A stretch of DNA of 64,000 nucleotides. It comes from Progne subis subis (Eukaryota > Chordata > Aves > Passeriformes > Hirundinidae). Of the stretch, positions 24,663 through 36,700 are shown one piece after another (the stretch's first letter is position 1; every line of letters begins with the position of its first letter). The notes beneath the pieces are model-generated. The model saw nothing but the letters and a program-made list of their open reading frames with translations. It had not been told where the DNA came from and searched no databases. The stretch spans positions 6,559,192-6,623,191 of the forward strand of contig JAKJHU010000023.1 of NCBI GenBank assembly GCA_022316685.1, given 5' to 3'. The position numbers and the translations under genes were made by a program.

Positions 24663-27393
24663 TTCTCTAAGGTGGCCTGCAGCTGTCCTGAACTGAGCCT
24701 CTACCCCCAACACCACGCTGTGGGCAAGCCCCAGCACATCAGTGCCACTTCAAGTGTGCCATTGGCAAGTCAAGGGGAGATTTCCTCCTCATTCTCTAGT
24801 TGAAGTGTGAAAGAGAGGGGGGAGAACAGACTGGAGGGAGTCTGCTTTCTAGAGGTATTTGTTAGGAGGTAAATTTTGCCAAGTAAACCACAGGGCATAT
24901 TCTTGTAAATCAAAACGCTTCTACATAAACTAGTTAGGAAAAAATTATGCTTCATGATTTTGAAAACTGACTAATAAATTCAAAACAAACACTGAAGAAT
25001 CAGGAAACATTTTGCTTCAAAGCAAACTGCAAGAACAGATGCTTGTATTTTTTCAAAACAAAAAATATGGGAAAAAATCTTTTTTCCAAACTGTATATTC
25101 AAACAGAGCTTTTTATTATTATTATTATTTTTTTAATTATTACTGGAAGAGACAAGCACAAATTAATAACTTGAAGAAGTCTCTCCTAGTTTTTAGAAGA
25201 TGAGCATCTTACTGTTCTATCTACACCATACACAAGAGAGTTTGCAGACACGTGGAGATGACCAGGCCTCTACACACAGGCAGAAGTGTCTTCATTGAGC
25301 TTCTCCCTTTAAAACATTAATGCCCTTAAAGTAACAAAATAGTTCCAATGCTAGCAATGTGGGCCCACAGATCTCTGGCTCTGTTCTCAAGTGAGAACCA
25401 TTTCTGGAAGTAAGGTCGAAGAGTTTTGTTTGAAAGCCAAAAATTTTCACAGGTCACTGCTGGTTAGTAACTGCATCCCCGTGGTCATTCTGTTGATTAC
25501 TTAGTCCTGAATAATTGTTAGACTCTTCTATAAAATAACCCCTCTCTTTTCATTGGTGCTGTTCATGACAGATTTTAATAAAAAATAAACTTGGCACTCC
25601 GTTGCCTGAGTGAGATGCAATTTCTGGGGTGTCAGCCCTCAAAAGAAGCTCAGAAAGGCAGGAGGCCTCCTGAAGATCTACCAGGTGTTGAGGGGTGAGT
25701 GAAGTGTGAAAAAGGAATACAGTCAACAGGCTTTTTCATGCTTACCTCTGCTAGGTGTGTTAAGAGCCCATGAACTACAGCATCTAACAACAGGTACCAC
25801 TGGAATGTACTCCTCTTGGAAATCTCAGAACAGGTTAGCAGGAATCCCAAAACTTCAACTATTTGCTTTGTGAACTCGTCCAAGTATTTAGGAGAAGGTC
25901 CTGTGACTTGAAAGACATCTATCCCAAGTCATATGCATATAAATCCATGCAGAACTAGTTGTAAGCAGGGAACTGTGGGCATTAGCAACTGGAGAGCAGG
26001 AACAACATCACACTGATCACTGTTAGAGAGGTATGAGAGAGAGGAGAGCAATGCTGTCTCTCTGTTTCTGGGCACTGTCCTGCCAGTGTTAGGTATGCCT
26101 GGAGCAATCAGACACTGAAATGACAGAAATCATCAGAAACACAAAATAATAAGCTATTCCAGTAATTCCCACCTTATACGGTTCAAAATGTGTTCAGCAC
26201 AAGGTTTTTCAAGTGCTACATGAGAGTGAAAAGGCTAACTGCTTTGGAATGCATGAAGTGTGACTTCCCACGTTAGTAACAGCTCAGATAGTTTTATCAA
26301 ATCTACATAAATTGTAGCCAATTAAGCTGACAGTATGATCTGAAATATCTCAGCTCTGATGTGATAATCAAACGAATTTTCTTCTAAATTTAGTGCCTCG
26401 TCATTTTGTTTTATGGTTTTTATTCATTTCATTTGATAGAAGACTACCTAATTATGTTCTCACAGCCTTGTGCTTAAAATCCATATAAATTACTGCACTA
26501 CTGTACTTTGTCATCTGTTGCAGCACTGGCTCGATGTGGCATGAGCCTTGTGACCCCTGTCCAGGAGCAGGCCATCTACAAGCGTCCCAAGCCCTGTTTT
26601 GTACCTGCTTCAGCCACTGAAGTGCTCCTGCTGCTTCTTCTTTTGAGAAATGGAGCTCTTTTAGTGCCAAGGCTACCTCTGTTTCACACTTGTTCACAAA
26701 TTTCTTCAGAGAAATTCACTTCGCTGTGCGTAGGTAGAACATTGTATGTAGGTAGAGCTCACTGTGACACTGATACCAACATCCATTGCCCCATTGTAAA
26801 CACTACTGAGGAAATACTACGCTTCGAGTTATTGGGGTTTGCTGACCCTGCTTTTGTTTTAACCTCCTAATTCCCCTTGGATTTGCCAAAGAAGTCTCAA
26901 ATACACTGTATTTCCATGTGAACAAAGGAACACAGCATAAACGAGTGTTTTCCTGCAGAAATATGTATTAGTTTTACTCCCAGTGTTGGTCATAATTTCT
27001 TTTTCAAATTTGATTTGCTGCGGGTTGTAGCTAGCTGAAGGGAGACTCAGCTGAACTAACCCTTACTTCATCTTGGAACAAGTATAATGCCTGGTTTTTG
27101 TCTTGCCATTTACTGGTTAAAACAGTAGGGCTGTATCTTCTTCTGACTGCTATTGACTGAGGTTCATGTACAGACACAGGTTCCATAAAAGCGGAATACA
27201 GCCCTCAGTCTCGGTGTTCAGAACTCACTCCCCCACCTTGGTAAAGTTGATGTAGCATTGCTTTCAATTTAATAAATCAGTCATTCAACGGATAAAAGAA
27301 ATAAATTGAGTCCTTCAGCTTTTAGCTCTCCTGGGTCTTTGTTCTCATTTATTGCCTTGGAGCACACCTTGTGTTAAAATTGCTGTTACTCCT
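24663..27393 (+). other. SMPX: SMPX 3' UTR intron, no gene seen
   Basis: Unique sequence with a short (TTA)n tract near 25117. A frame pair at 26452-26870 lies on both strands and has no recognised relative. Confidence 0.5.
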
Positions 27394-27572
27394 ACGTGAA
27401 TTTGCAGCGCCTTTCGGGGCACAGAAAAGCAATCTCGATCAAATAATGGCTGTGGCCGTGGATGCACCCAGGGAAGGAGAGAGCGCTGGCCGAGCTCCCC
27501 GCTCCCCGCTGAGGATGCGCGACTGGAGCAGGGTCGTGTCCGCAGCCCCGGCAGCAGAAATGCTGCTGCGCA
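27394..27572. promoter_or_regulatory. Small CpG cluster inside the SMPX 3' UTR intron
   Basis: About fifteen CpG dinucleotides lie within some 180 bases, including GCGCGAC, in an intron where CpG is otherwise rare. It is too short for a classical CpG island but could be an orphan promoter, an enhancer or a poised regulatory element. No exon is evident in it. Frames of 79 and 83 codons on opposite strands through it are not convincing. Confidence 0.4.
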
Positions 27573-30500
27573 CAAAGGGAGAGCAGGGCTGCCCAAATTG
27601 CTTTTACTGAGGAAACATCAAAGCACTAAAAGCTTCCCCCAAAGCCAAACTGCTCCTGTTCTGAGGGAAGGATGATGACAATAACTGGCTAGTGCTGTTT
27701 CAAAGCTTTGCAACGTGCTGCCTTTATACAGAAGATGAAACCAACACAAAGTATGTACTGAAATGGAAGAAGATGCATATCCAAGGACTTGAAACCAAAT
27801 ATTTGAGCTAAAATAGGCAGAATACAGGAAAAAGGACACCTTTGGTTTTTCTGTGTTTATAAATCACACTGCTCTTGAGTGCAGTATCCTTCCCACAGGT
27901 TGTTAAAGATAGAATACAGTATGTCCTATGCTAAAATTAATCTCAGACCTCCATTAAATACTTAATGAAGGATCGCAAACCTTTTAATTTTGAATTTCTC
28001 AATTTCCTTAGTTCTGTGGTTTTGTCTGAAAATATTTGAATTGATCTGTCTCTTCAGGCCTTGAATGGAAGCATTTATTTTTGAGAAATATGTTCTATTT
28101 CTCTCTTTTAAATCTCAAGAAAAGAAGAGCTCTCTCTGTGAAGACAAGGCATATTTTCAGTTTTTCAGTCCATTTTGCTGAAAGTAAAGTGAGTCCAGAT
28201 GGGTATATCACACATGTACCCTTTTTTTAGCTTAAGCCCTTCATTAAAAAAGTAAAAAATAATGTAGTACCACATCTCTTTCCGCTTTTTATATGCTTCT
28301 AAAATTTTTATTTTGGAACAGAATTGATATGCTATCCTATATGTGAATAATTACTCTGGGGCAAATTAATTCTGCAGCTAGGTGTTATCTGTCCCGGTTA
28401 CTACAGTTTAACTCATCAGCAGATAACACCCGAGCCGCTGCTGAGCTTGTGAATGCTCCAAAGTCTGTCACAAACCATGTTTGTGTTCTGCTTTACATGT
28501 GTAGAGAGCAAAAACCTGGCCAAACCTGTGTTAAACCAGGCCACAGAACACCACTCTGTTGATAAGCAGTGGCTTTCTGGGTCATGTCCAAGTGTGAAGT
28601 TATCTGCAGTTTGGTTGAAATTAAAAAAAAACAAACCTGAGGATGACAAATAGGATGATAGCTCCAGCTTCTGCAATGCTTTACTTTAATAGACACCATA
28701 GAGGTGAGTGGAGGCTGGCTCTCAGAGAAGCCTGTGCCTACCCGAGGTTAAAAGTCTCATTTTTGAGCTAAAGATCTACCATCCTTCAGAAAAGTCAAGT
28801 CCTTGGGGCTCCATCTGCTATGAGATTTCTGACATCTTAGCCATTTTCATCAAGGCAGGCCTGTGGTATGAAAATCATGTGCAATGGCAGTGGAGTACCT
28901 TGAGCCAATGGAGCATTCCTTCACGTCCCTCCACAGTGTCTGGGATTTTATTGGCAGCATATGGAGCAGATCCATGTTGGGCAGAATGATGCAGGCAGTT
29001 CCAGATGGCCGTCAAGGATGGCAGAACACATTGCACTGTTGTGTTCTGACCTGCCTCCGAGAGACACTTCACCTCTGTGCCTCCCAGTGCTCTTTGCCAT
29101 GGAGGTGATCCTCTTGCGTGATCTTCCAGAGGGAACAGCTGCCTGAACTCCAGCTTTGGTAAATACTTGCTGGCTCGCTGGCTTCATCACTAAAAAGGGG
29201 AGCTGGAGTGCCTCAGACCCCGAGGGCAGGCAGGCAGGAGTGGAGAACAGCTGGCCCACACTATGGCACTGCCCTCTGCCTCAGTGGCTGGATCCCAGGG
29301 ATGAATGAAGGCCAGCATTGTCTCCCCTTGCCAGGGCGCTCTAGCATTGCTCAGGGATAAGTCCTGGCTCCTCCCAACAGGAAATTGGCTGTAAAGAGAT
29401 GTACAGGGTTACAGAGAGAGGAAAATGGAAGCAGAGAGTCCTCTCTCACCCACAGTCCTCCGTGCTTCTGATCACACAGGTCCCTTCAGAAACCACACTT
29501 CTGCCATCTCAAGAAGATGGTTTTGCATGTGCTGTTACGAACCCTTGAGACTCTTCTGCAAGCAGCATGATGAAGCTGGCGTGGAAAGCTGTTTAGACAT
29601 AGCTAATAGAAAAAAAATTGAAAACAATCAGATTTTTTCCCCTGGAGCATCAGCAATGTCCTCAGTAAAGCCAGGAGACATTTCCCGTCACCCTGGATAA
29701 ACAGTGTGAACTGTCTCCTCCGGATATGCTCCAACTTTTTTAAAAGCAAGTAGAAAAATTTGCAAATGTGCAAGAGAAGGGATGTGCTGGTGCCCCCTCC
29801 CTTCTGCCTTGGCTCCGTTATTATCACACACATACACAGCCAGGAAGAATGAATAAACCAGGTCAGGTCTTTCTTTGCCTCAAAAGGATTAAAACCCACA
29901 ATTCTTGCTTCCCTGGAGACTGCAGACTACCTTGGCAGGGGGGCCCTTTCTAGACTTTAAGCTAAAGCTCAGCTGCTGTGCAGAAATGAATTAAAATTAA
30001 TCTGTAGACGAGTCACTCTGATGGCAGCTTAGCGATGTGAAGCTCAACTGGCAGTAAGGAAACTTGCTTCCATGTGCCTATGGGTTGCTGTGTACCATGT
30101 CTAAAGGCTAATTTGTGTCGCAGCCGTCTCCTCAAGTTGTGCTTTGAAAGAAACCAGGGTGGCTGGCTGCTGCTGCTGTGTTTTTGTACAGTCTGATGCA
30201 ATTATGTAGGTGCTGAGGAGGACAATCGCTGTGGAAACCCACCAAGTTTCTGGGTGCTGCTCAGGTTTGCACATCTCCCTGACACTCAGATGAGCAGGGT
30301 TATTTAAACTCAGGTAATTTCAGATGGGCGTGAGCACAGTTGGAGGTTACGGTGTAGCTGGTTCTTGGTTTTGAGGATGATAATTTTGGATTTAAGTATT
30401 AACCTGCATCTCATTTGCACCTGAGGCATCCAAATTGCTGGGACTGTCCTCCAGTGGTAAGGAGCTCAGCCCCGAGTGGGAACTGTGCTCATAAATCACT

Positions 30501-31145
30501 TATATGGATCTCAAAATCACACTCCAATTTTGAATCTTCAAATTTCATATTGCTCACTAACAGTGAATGGGACTCTGTCTCTCTGCAGTCAGATCCAGCA
30601 CCTGTGCTGGTACAGCTGTGTAGTGCTCCAGCAGGAGCTGCTGCACATGTTCTGAGAGGAGCCTTTCTGCCAAGCTGAGCAAAAGAAATCTTCCACAGAA
30701 ACTGTAGATCATGGCCATGCAAATTCAAACCCAAAATATAACTGGTCTCTGGTGCCTGTTTTTTAACAGCAGGTAATTCCTCTCAGCTTTTCCTTCTATT
30801 TCTTGGTGGAAACATTTTTTTCCCTTTTCAATTTGTTTAGTCAAAAAAACAATTTTCTGTTTTGAAACATGGTGCCGTGAGAAAGTTTAGTTCTCCCATA
30901 TGTCTTCCAATCAATCCTAGTAACTCATTTCTAAATGCTCGCCTGTCACAGATTGCAAATCAAGTATTAACAGGACAGGCAACATGTTGTAACCCTTTCA
31001 TTTATGTTTTGAAGAAACCTATATATTCCTAGGCAAAAGATGGGCTTACCTTTGAAACCGTGATAAATGACAAAATCCTATGAACACAGCATTTATGTGT
31101 GTGCGTATATACATATATATATAGTTTACTGATATGAAAAACTAC
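27573..31145 (+). other. SMPX: SMPX 3' UTR intron, no gene seen
   Basis: Mixed-composition unique sequence. The segment 28700-29700 is less AT-rich and carries several overlapping short frames on both strands, none recognised. Confidence 0.5.
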
Positions 31146-31172
31146 ACTGTGTACTGTGTACTGTGTACTGTG
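31146..31172. repeat. Short tandem repeat (ACTGTGT)3.9
   Basis: Nearly four perfect copies of the 7-bp unit ACTGTGT, following a (TA)n tract at about 31106-31121. Confidence 0.9.
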
Positions 31173-33165
31173 GATTTATGTATCAAATATTACTCTAGCT
31201 GTCCAAAGGCAGAGACAAACTTCCCCAGTACCTGCAATAGCTTTGAAGAAGCGAGATAATATGAATTGAACATATCTTGCATGAACCAGATGTCAGAATA
31301 CACAGTTTTCTAATGCAGTCAGTAACATGCCAAGTTAAATTAACAGCCTGTTCATGATGTGTTGGCTTCATGCTTTTCCCTCTCTGAGGAGATCCTCTGG
31401 GTTAGGTGCAAGACGGCTGTCAAATTTCCAGAGCTGATAAGGAACTCTCACTTTTCCATGGCAAAGGAGCCATAAAACCTAGGATGAGACTCAAATATGC
31501 AGAAGATGCTGCAGAGAATGTGGGTTATGGAAATATGATGTTGGGTTTTGAGTTGGCAATCGTTTTCTTACCACCCTTTCCTTTTCCTCCCATTTGCTAT
31601 ATTTTTCAATATATTTTGCTTCATACAAAGTGCTGAGAATTTCAGGAAAAGTATTTGCAAAATGCACAAAGACGACTAAGTCTCGATTTAAACATATTGA
31701 AAATAAAACCACAGCCAACTTCTGTCTCATCTATGAGTATATTTGCAGGGATGTGACCATTGTCTCAGGCTCTCTCTTTTTATTGCACGTGCCAGAGTTA
31801 TATTGAAGAAAACAGGTGGATGATTAGTACCACGTTCAGTTGTGCTGTGATATTATCTGTAGGCATATCAGATGTACACTATATTTATATGGAACAACAC
31901 TCACTCATACATTATGAATTCTGTGAGAAGAAGCCATATGACCAGGAGAAAGTAGCATTTTTAGAAGCTGTAACTAGCACAGAGAGTCAAATGTGGGTTA
32001 TTTGCAGTACTTGCTGGGCAGAAGAGGCAGAATTCATGATGAATAAATTGGATATTGCTGCCCAAATAGAGATAGCTGAGATTTCTATTTTCTTTCTTGG
32101 AGAGGAGCCTCTTCTCAGTGTCTTCAAGATCACAGAGCTTGCTGCTAATGCATTGAGGCAAAAGAAATCAATCTTAGAGAGCTTAGGGATAGGGATTGCT
32201 TCAGGTTCAGCAGCACCTGGCTGGCCCAGCCCCAACACCCCCATGCTGCCCATCCTTGTTCCTGCAGTGGAGCTGTACTGAGGAGACACCTGCCGCCACA
32301 CCAGCCTCACAGTTGAGAAGAAGTAACTTCCCCTGCCTCCAGAGCCCAGCAAGGACCACTAAATGTCGCTTCAGCTGACTGAGATCTCTGGGCAAACCTT
32401 CTCTTTCAGTAGCAGAGCAACACACAACAGTTTGTGCTGCTCTCACAGAGCTTCAAACTGTCCAGGTGCCCATGATATCCCTGAAAAGTCCTGAAAGAGC
32501 CAAAATTACAGCAGAGCTATGTTCCTTTCCTGAGGTTTCCAAACAAATACAGATCCTGGCAAAGCCCTCACTAGTGTTCAGCTCTAAGATGCTTCTGAAG
32601 TGAATTTTCTTTGTAGCTTTATTTGCAGTTTAGTTTTAAAGTGGGGAGCGGATCAGGCAGCGGCAGGGGAGCATCTGCAGGATGATCCCTTCTCCCCAGG
32701 GTGGCAAGTCAAGGGGCAGCAGCCCTCTGTTCAAAAAGGGTCTGTAGACGTCACTGCTGCATTTTTTTCCCTTTAATTCCAATAGCAGAAGCAGGTAGGT
32801 TGCGCTGCTGCCCTTCTATGTTTCCCTGGCTACCACAGAAATGTGGTTGTTTTACTTTCCCCAGCCTCTCCTCAATAGTTATGTAAAGGAACAGCGTGTC
32901 CTTCAGCTGCTTCAGGAATCTGAAGTGCTAAAAATGCAGAAGATTCTTTTCTGACAGTCTTTTATCTACTCGTGCTTCTGGGTTTGCCATTAATAAAGAC
33001 TATTTTTTTTTCCTAAGCACGAGTTTTCAAATGAATTGTGGCTTTGTCAACTCTATTGATATAATGATTTAGTACAGAACATTGCCCAAAGGGTTAATGG
33101 TGAATCTGGTTTATTTATGCTGTTGATTGTTGGTAGGATGTGAGTTTGGGATTTTTACTTTTTAT

Positions 33166-33171
<6 letters not shown>
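31173..33171 (+). other. SMPX: SMPX 3' UTR intron, holds the longest open frame in the window
   Basis: A 173-codon frame runs at 31760-32281 on the + strand, overlapped antisense by frames of 121 and 66 codons. I recognise no domain, there are no convincing splice sites that would place it in a transcript, and it ends in a region of changed composition. Treated as chance, not annotated as a gene. Confidence 0.5.

Positions 33172-33212
<41 letters not shown>
33172..33212. repeat. A41 homopolymer
   Basis: Forty-one consecutive A. No retroposed cDNA is recognisable in front of it. Confidence 0.97.
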
Positions 33213-33216
<4 letters not shown>

Positions 33217-33715
33217 GTAACTGTTACAGTGAGATAAATCTCAGTCAAAACATATTGGTAAATACTGCATCGTGGCAGTAACACTTCAGGGAAACTAGAG
33301 GGCAAGCTTCTAAAGTACTCTGGGCTCTGTAAACCTGCAATTAGGTATCTCCTCAGCTTCCCGAAGAAATGCTAAGTGCCTCACTCCTAGGGACTTGCAT
33401 GTTTAATCAGCTAAATGCTTTCAAAATACTGCCCTGGGAGGGCTCAGGAAGCCTGCTGCATAAAAATAATAGTCATTGCTGTGTGTCAGCAGTCAAGCAG
33501 CTCCTACTGTAAGTCTGCTGATTGTTATACCCAACATAACGGAGCTGTCTTTTGCTTATCCCTGCACTTGTCTCAAATTTTCATGCCATGAATTGTGTCT
33601 TACTGTGTACTAGAAATCACTGTGGGCCAAATAGGGTTTTATTATAATTGTTATTGTTATATGTGTGAGTACTGCTTAGCTTCTACATGGGACTTGGCTT
33701 CTGACACATTCAGAA

Positions 33716-33739
33716 TTTTTTTTTTTTTTTTTTTTTTTT
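33716..33739. repeat. T24 homopolymer
   Basis: Twenty-four consecutive T in the SMPX 3' UTR intron. Confidence 0.95.
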
Positions 33740-36700
33740 AAATACTTCCTATGGGTCAGCCTTTGAGTCTGGGGGAACTGGGTATACAGCTCATTTTCAG
33801 AGCTTGGAGTTGTCACAATGAATCTTGAAGGGCAGCATTAAAGTGTTTGGCATCACACACGAGTGAAGGTGCAGATCAGTGCATCAGGAGGCTGAGGTGG
33901 GGTACAGGCTGTGGAACCATTTGGGAATGTCAGGTTTATGTTATACTGCAGATTTAGGCCCTGCCCTCAGCTGAACCACAAGGGAGCAGGAATAGCTGGG
34001 TTAAACCATACTATTTACAGTTAAAAAAAAAAAAAATAGGATATTTTTCCTCTGATTTGGGAAGCTAAGAATGTTAGGAGCTTCTGAATGGTAGGAGTGT
34101 TGAGCAGGATTAGGGTTTTTGAGTCTGTCAGACCTGAAATTGCTGACCCTTGGAAGCCCCCAAAGTCAAAGAGCAGCACCAGCCTCTTGGGCAGCTGCTG
34201 GGATACAAAACTGGCCAGATCAGTCATGCTCAGTGTTCCATGTTGCATCAGGAGAATTGCTGAAAGCCAAATGTTTCCATAAAAAGTTGTATTTTCAAAG
34301 CACAAAACTTTCCCAGTGGAGTAATGTTCCATGAGAAAAATGTTGGACCATTTTGACTCTTGGCATACTCTAAGGTACAAAAACTCATTGCATTTTAAAT
34401 AAATTTCAGCAGCCACAGCCCATGCCAACTCTCAAGCAACAAATCAAGCAAACTCGGCTTTTTCTCCAGTAATTATCCAACCTGATAATTCTCTTGTCAT
34501 TTCACCTTTTGCTTCACTGAAGGAAGAAGGGGCGTGTTTGCAGTACACCAAGATGCTGTTGCTTCTATTTTCATTGCCTTGGAACTTGAAATTCATAAAC
34601 TGTCATGATATAAATATATATATAATTTCAATCCCAAAGTGAGTATATACAAACAACCCCAAAAATCAATTACCTCCAGGATACACTTGATCAGACTTTG
34701 TTTTATAAAACTTTTTTTTTAACATAGTAATTTCTAAAAACAACATTAAATGTGTCTATTTTTCAGGGACAAGCATAAGACAACAGTCTGCCTTGCCAAA
34801 GTTTGAACACATGGTTTTTGAAAGTCTAACCAGTCAACACCCAGTGCTTAGACCTTTCTTCTCAACCATTAAACTTGCACGAAAATAAAAGTATTTGCCA
34901 TAAAAAATCAGCACCAGAGCTAGGATCCTGGACAATATGTGAATTCTTATGAGTAATGAAATAAAAATCTTCAGATAATATTAAAATCTGAAAAAACAGG
35001 CAGTATGGAAGGTAAGGGTGTTTATGTGTTTGTCATTGCATAAGAATTAACATACTGTACAGTCTGCCTTATATTGTGTTGCCTGAATTTTATGATTCGT
35101 AACAATTTTCCTCATACCATCTCATAGCTACAAAATTATGTGTGGGTACAAAACAAGCACAGCAATGCTGAATCATCTTTTCTGCGTACCAGTAAGTCTC
35201 TGAAGTAGCCTACCCCACTTTAAGTATAAGGAAAAGAAAACTTGGTATTTCTATTTTAATATTTGAATGTGAATAATCACTATTAGGCTTCGTGTTCAGT
35301 CTTCACTGATGAACTGATGCTTACGTGAGCCATTTATCAACTCAATATTATTTTAATATGTGCTTTTTATCATTAACTTCCTCAATTTTTTTGAGAAAGA
35401 AAAAGTCACAGACTCCATGAAAGTCAGCTGTCAACAATGATCTGTGGCACTTTAGAAATGCCATTACTGAGGGACTCCACAGGAATCAGCAGCGTGCCAG
35501 ATATTTCACTTTCCACACTCTTTGTCCCTGCAGCTCTACCATCTCCAGCAAAAATAATTTCTTAACCTTTTGCTTACCATTTTTTAATTTTAAAAATAAA
35601 AACAATATTTAAACCCTTCTCTGTATGTGAAAACCATGCAGACATGAAGCAGTGTTGCTAAGCACTGGGCGTGTGTCTCTGGAGAAAATGCCAGTTTATC
35701 TGGAGTTTTAAGTGGCAGCCAACATGACAATAGCAAAAGACATGAGCATCCAGGTGTGAAATCATAGAACCTTTCCAGCCACAGCATTTTGCTGTGTGAT
35801 AGGTTGCATTTGGATTTCTGAGACTGTTTCATACATAATTTTGGGTAAAGCTTTAATATTTGATTGTAGAGCCAGCACAAATGAAATGCCAGAGTAAAAG
35901 AAGTCCCTGGCCATTGTCTTCCTCCAGACTCTCTTTTGTGCAAAACAACTTGAAAATCGTTGTTCATAATTTAATTATGCATTTTAGAGTTCATATGGCA
36001 TGAGGCAGCACAATCTTGAGGGTGATATCCCACCCCTACAATGGCTTTTATTGCACTGTTTGAGGGACTACAGTAAGACTGCTGAAAGGATTCACCTGGA
36101 AGAGTCTTCACCCTACCATAAAAATGTCACTAAAAACATTGTCTTCCTCTAAATTTCAGCCTCACCAAATCAAATATTTTTCTAGAAAAACAAAACTGGG
36201 TGGCCAGGATTTTCCCAGAAAAGCATGGAATATCTGGGGATTTTCAGTTTCCTGAGAATGAATCCAAATTTGTAAACTAAATCAGGCACTTTTCTCAAGA
36301 AGCTTTGATTTGTTAGATTTCCAGCATTCTGTACACCCCAAGTAACATTTGGACGTAGTTGAAACAGCTGTTGTTCAGGAGCTTCAAACCCTTGACGCCA
36401 TGGGTCTGGTGCAGACACAAGCCATTAAGGTCATTATGGAATTTCACAGTCCAAGCTACTGGAGGGTGTACAAGGCTGGGAGATGCCTCACCAAACGTCC
36501 TGCTCCTGTGCCAGGCACAGCTCCTGCTGCTGGGTCTCTGTGCTGAGTGCCTGGCCAAGGCACGGCAGTGCTGCTGGGCTGAGGCTTCCACAGGAGAGGG
36601 GCTGCCATGAGCAGAAAGGGATTGAGAGGTGCAAAATGGCTTTGGTCCCCCTGATGGTGCTGTCCTACGTGGGATGTGAAGGGGTTTGGCTTTTTGGAGC

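Noticed and set aside
24351..24737. 128-codon minus-strand frame with a hydrophobic stretch
   Set aside because: It is inside or overlaps the solo LTR and is opposed by a 95-codon frame; no protein family recognised.
26452..26870. Possible processed pseudogene or exon (frames on both strands)
   Set aside because: The words look protein-like but match no family I can name, and both strands are open to a similar degree.
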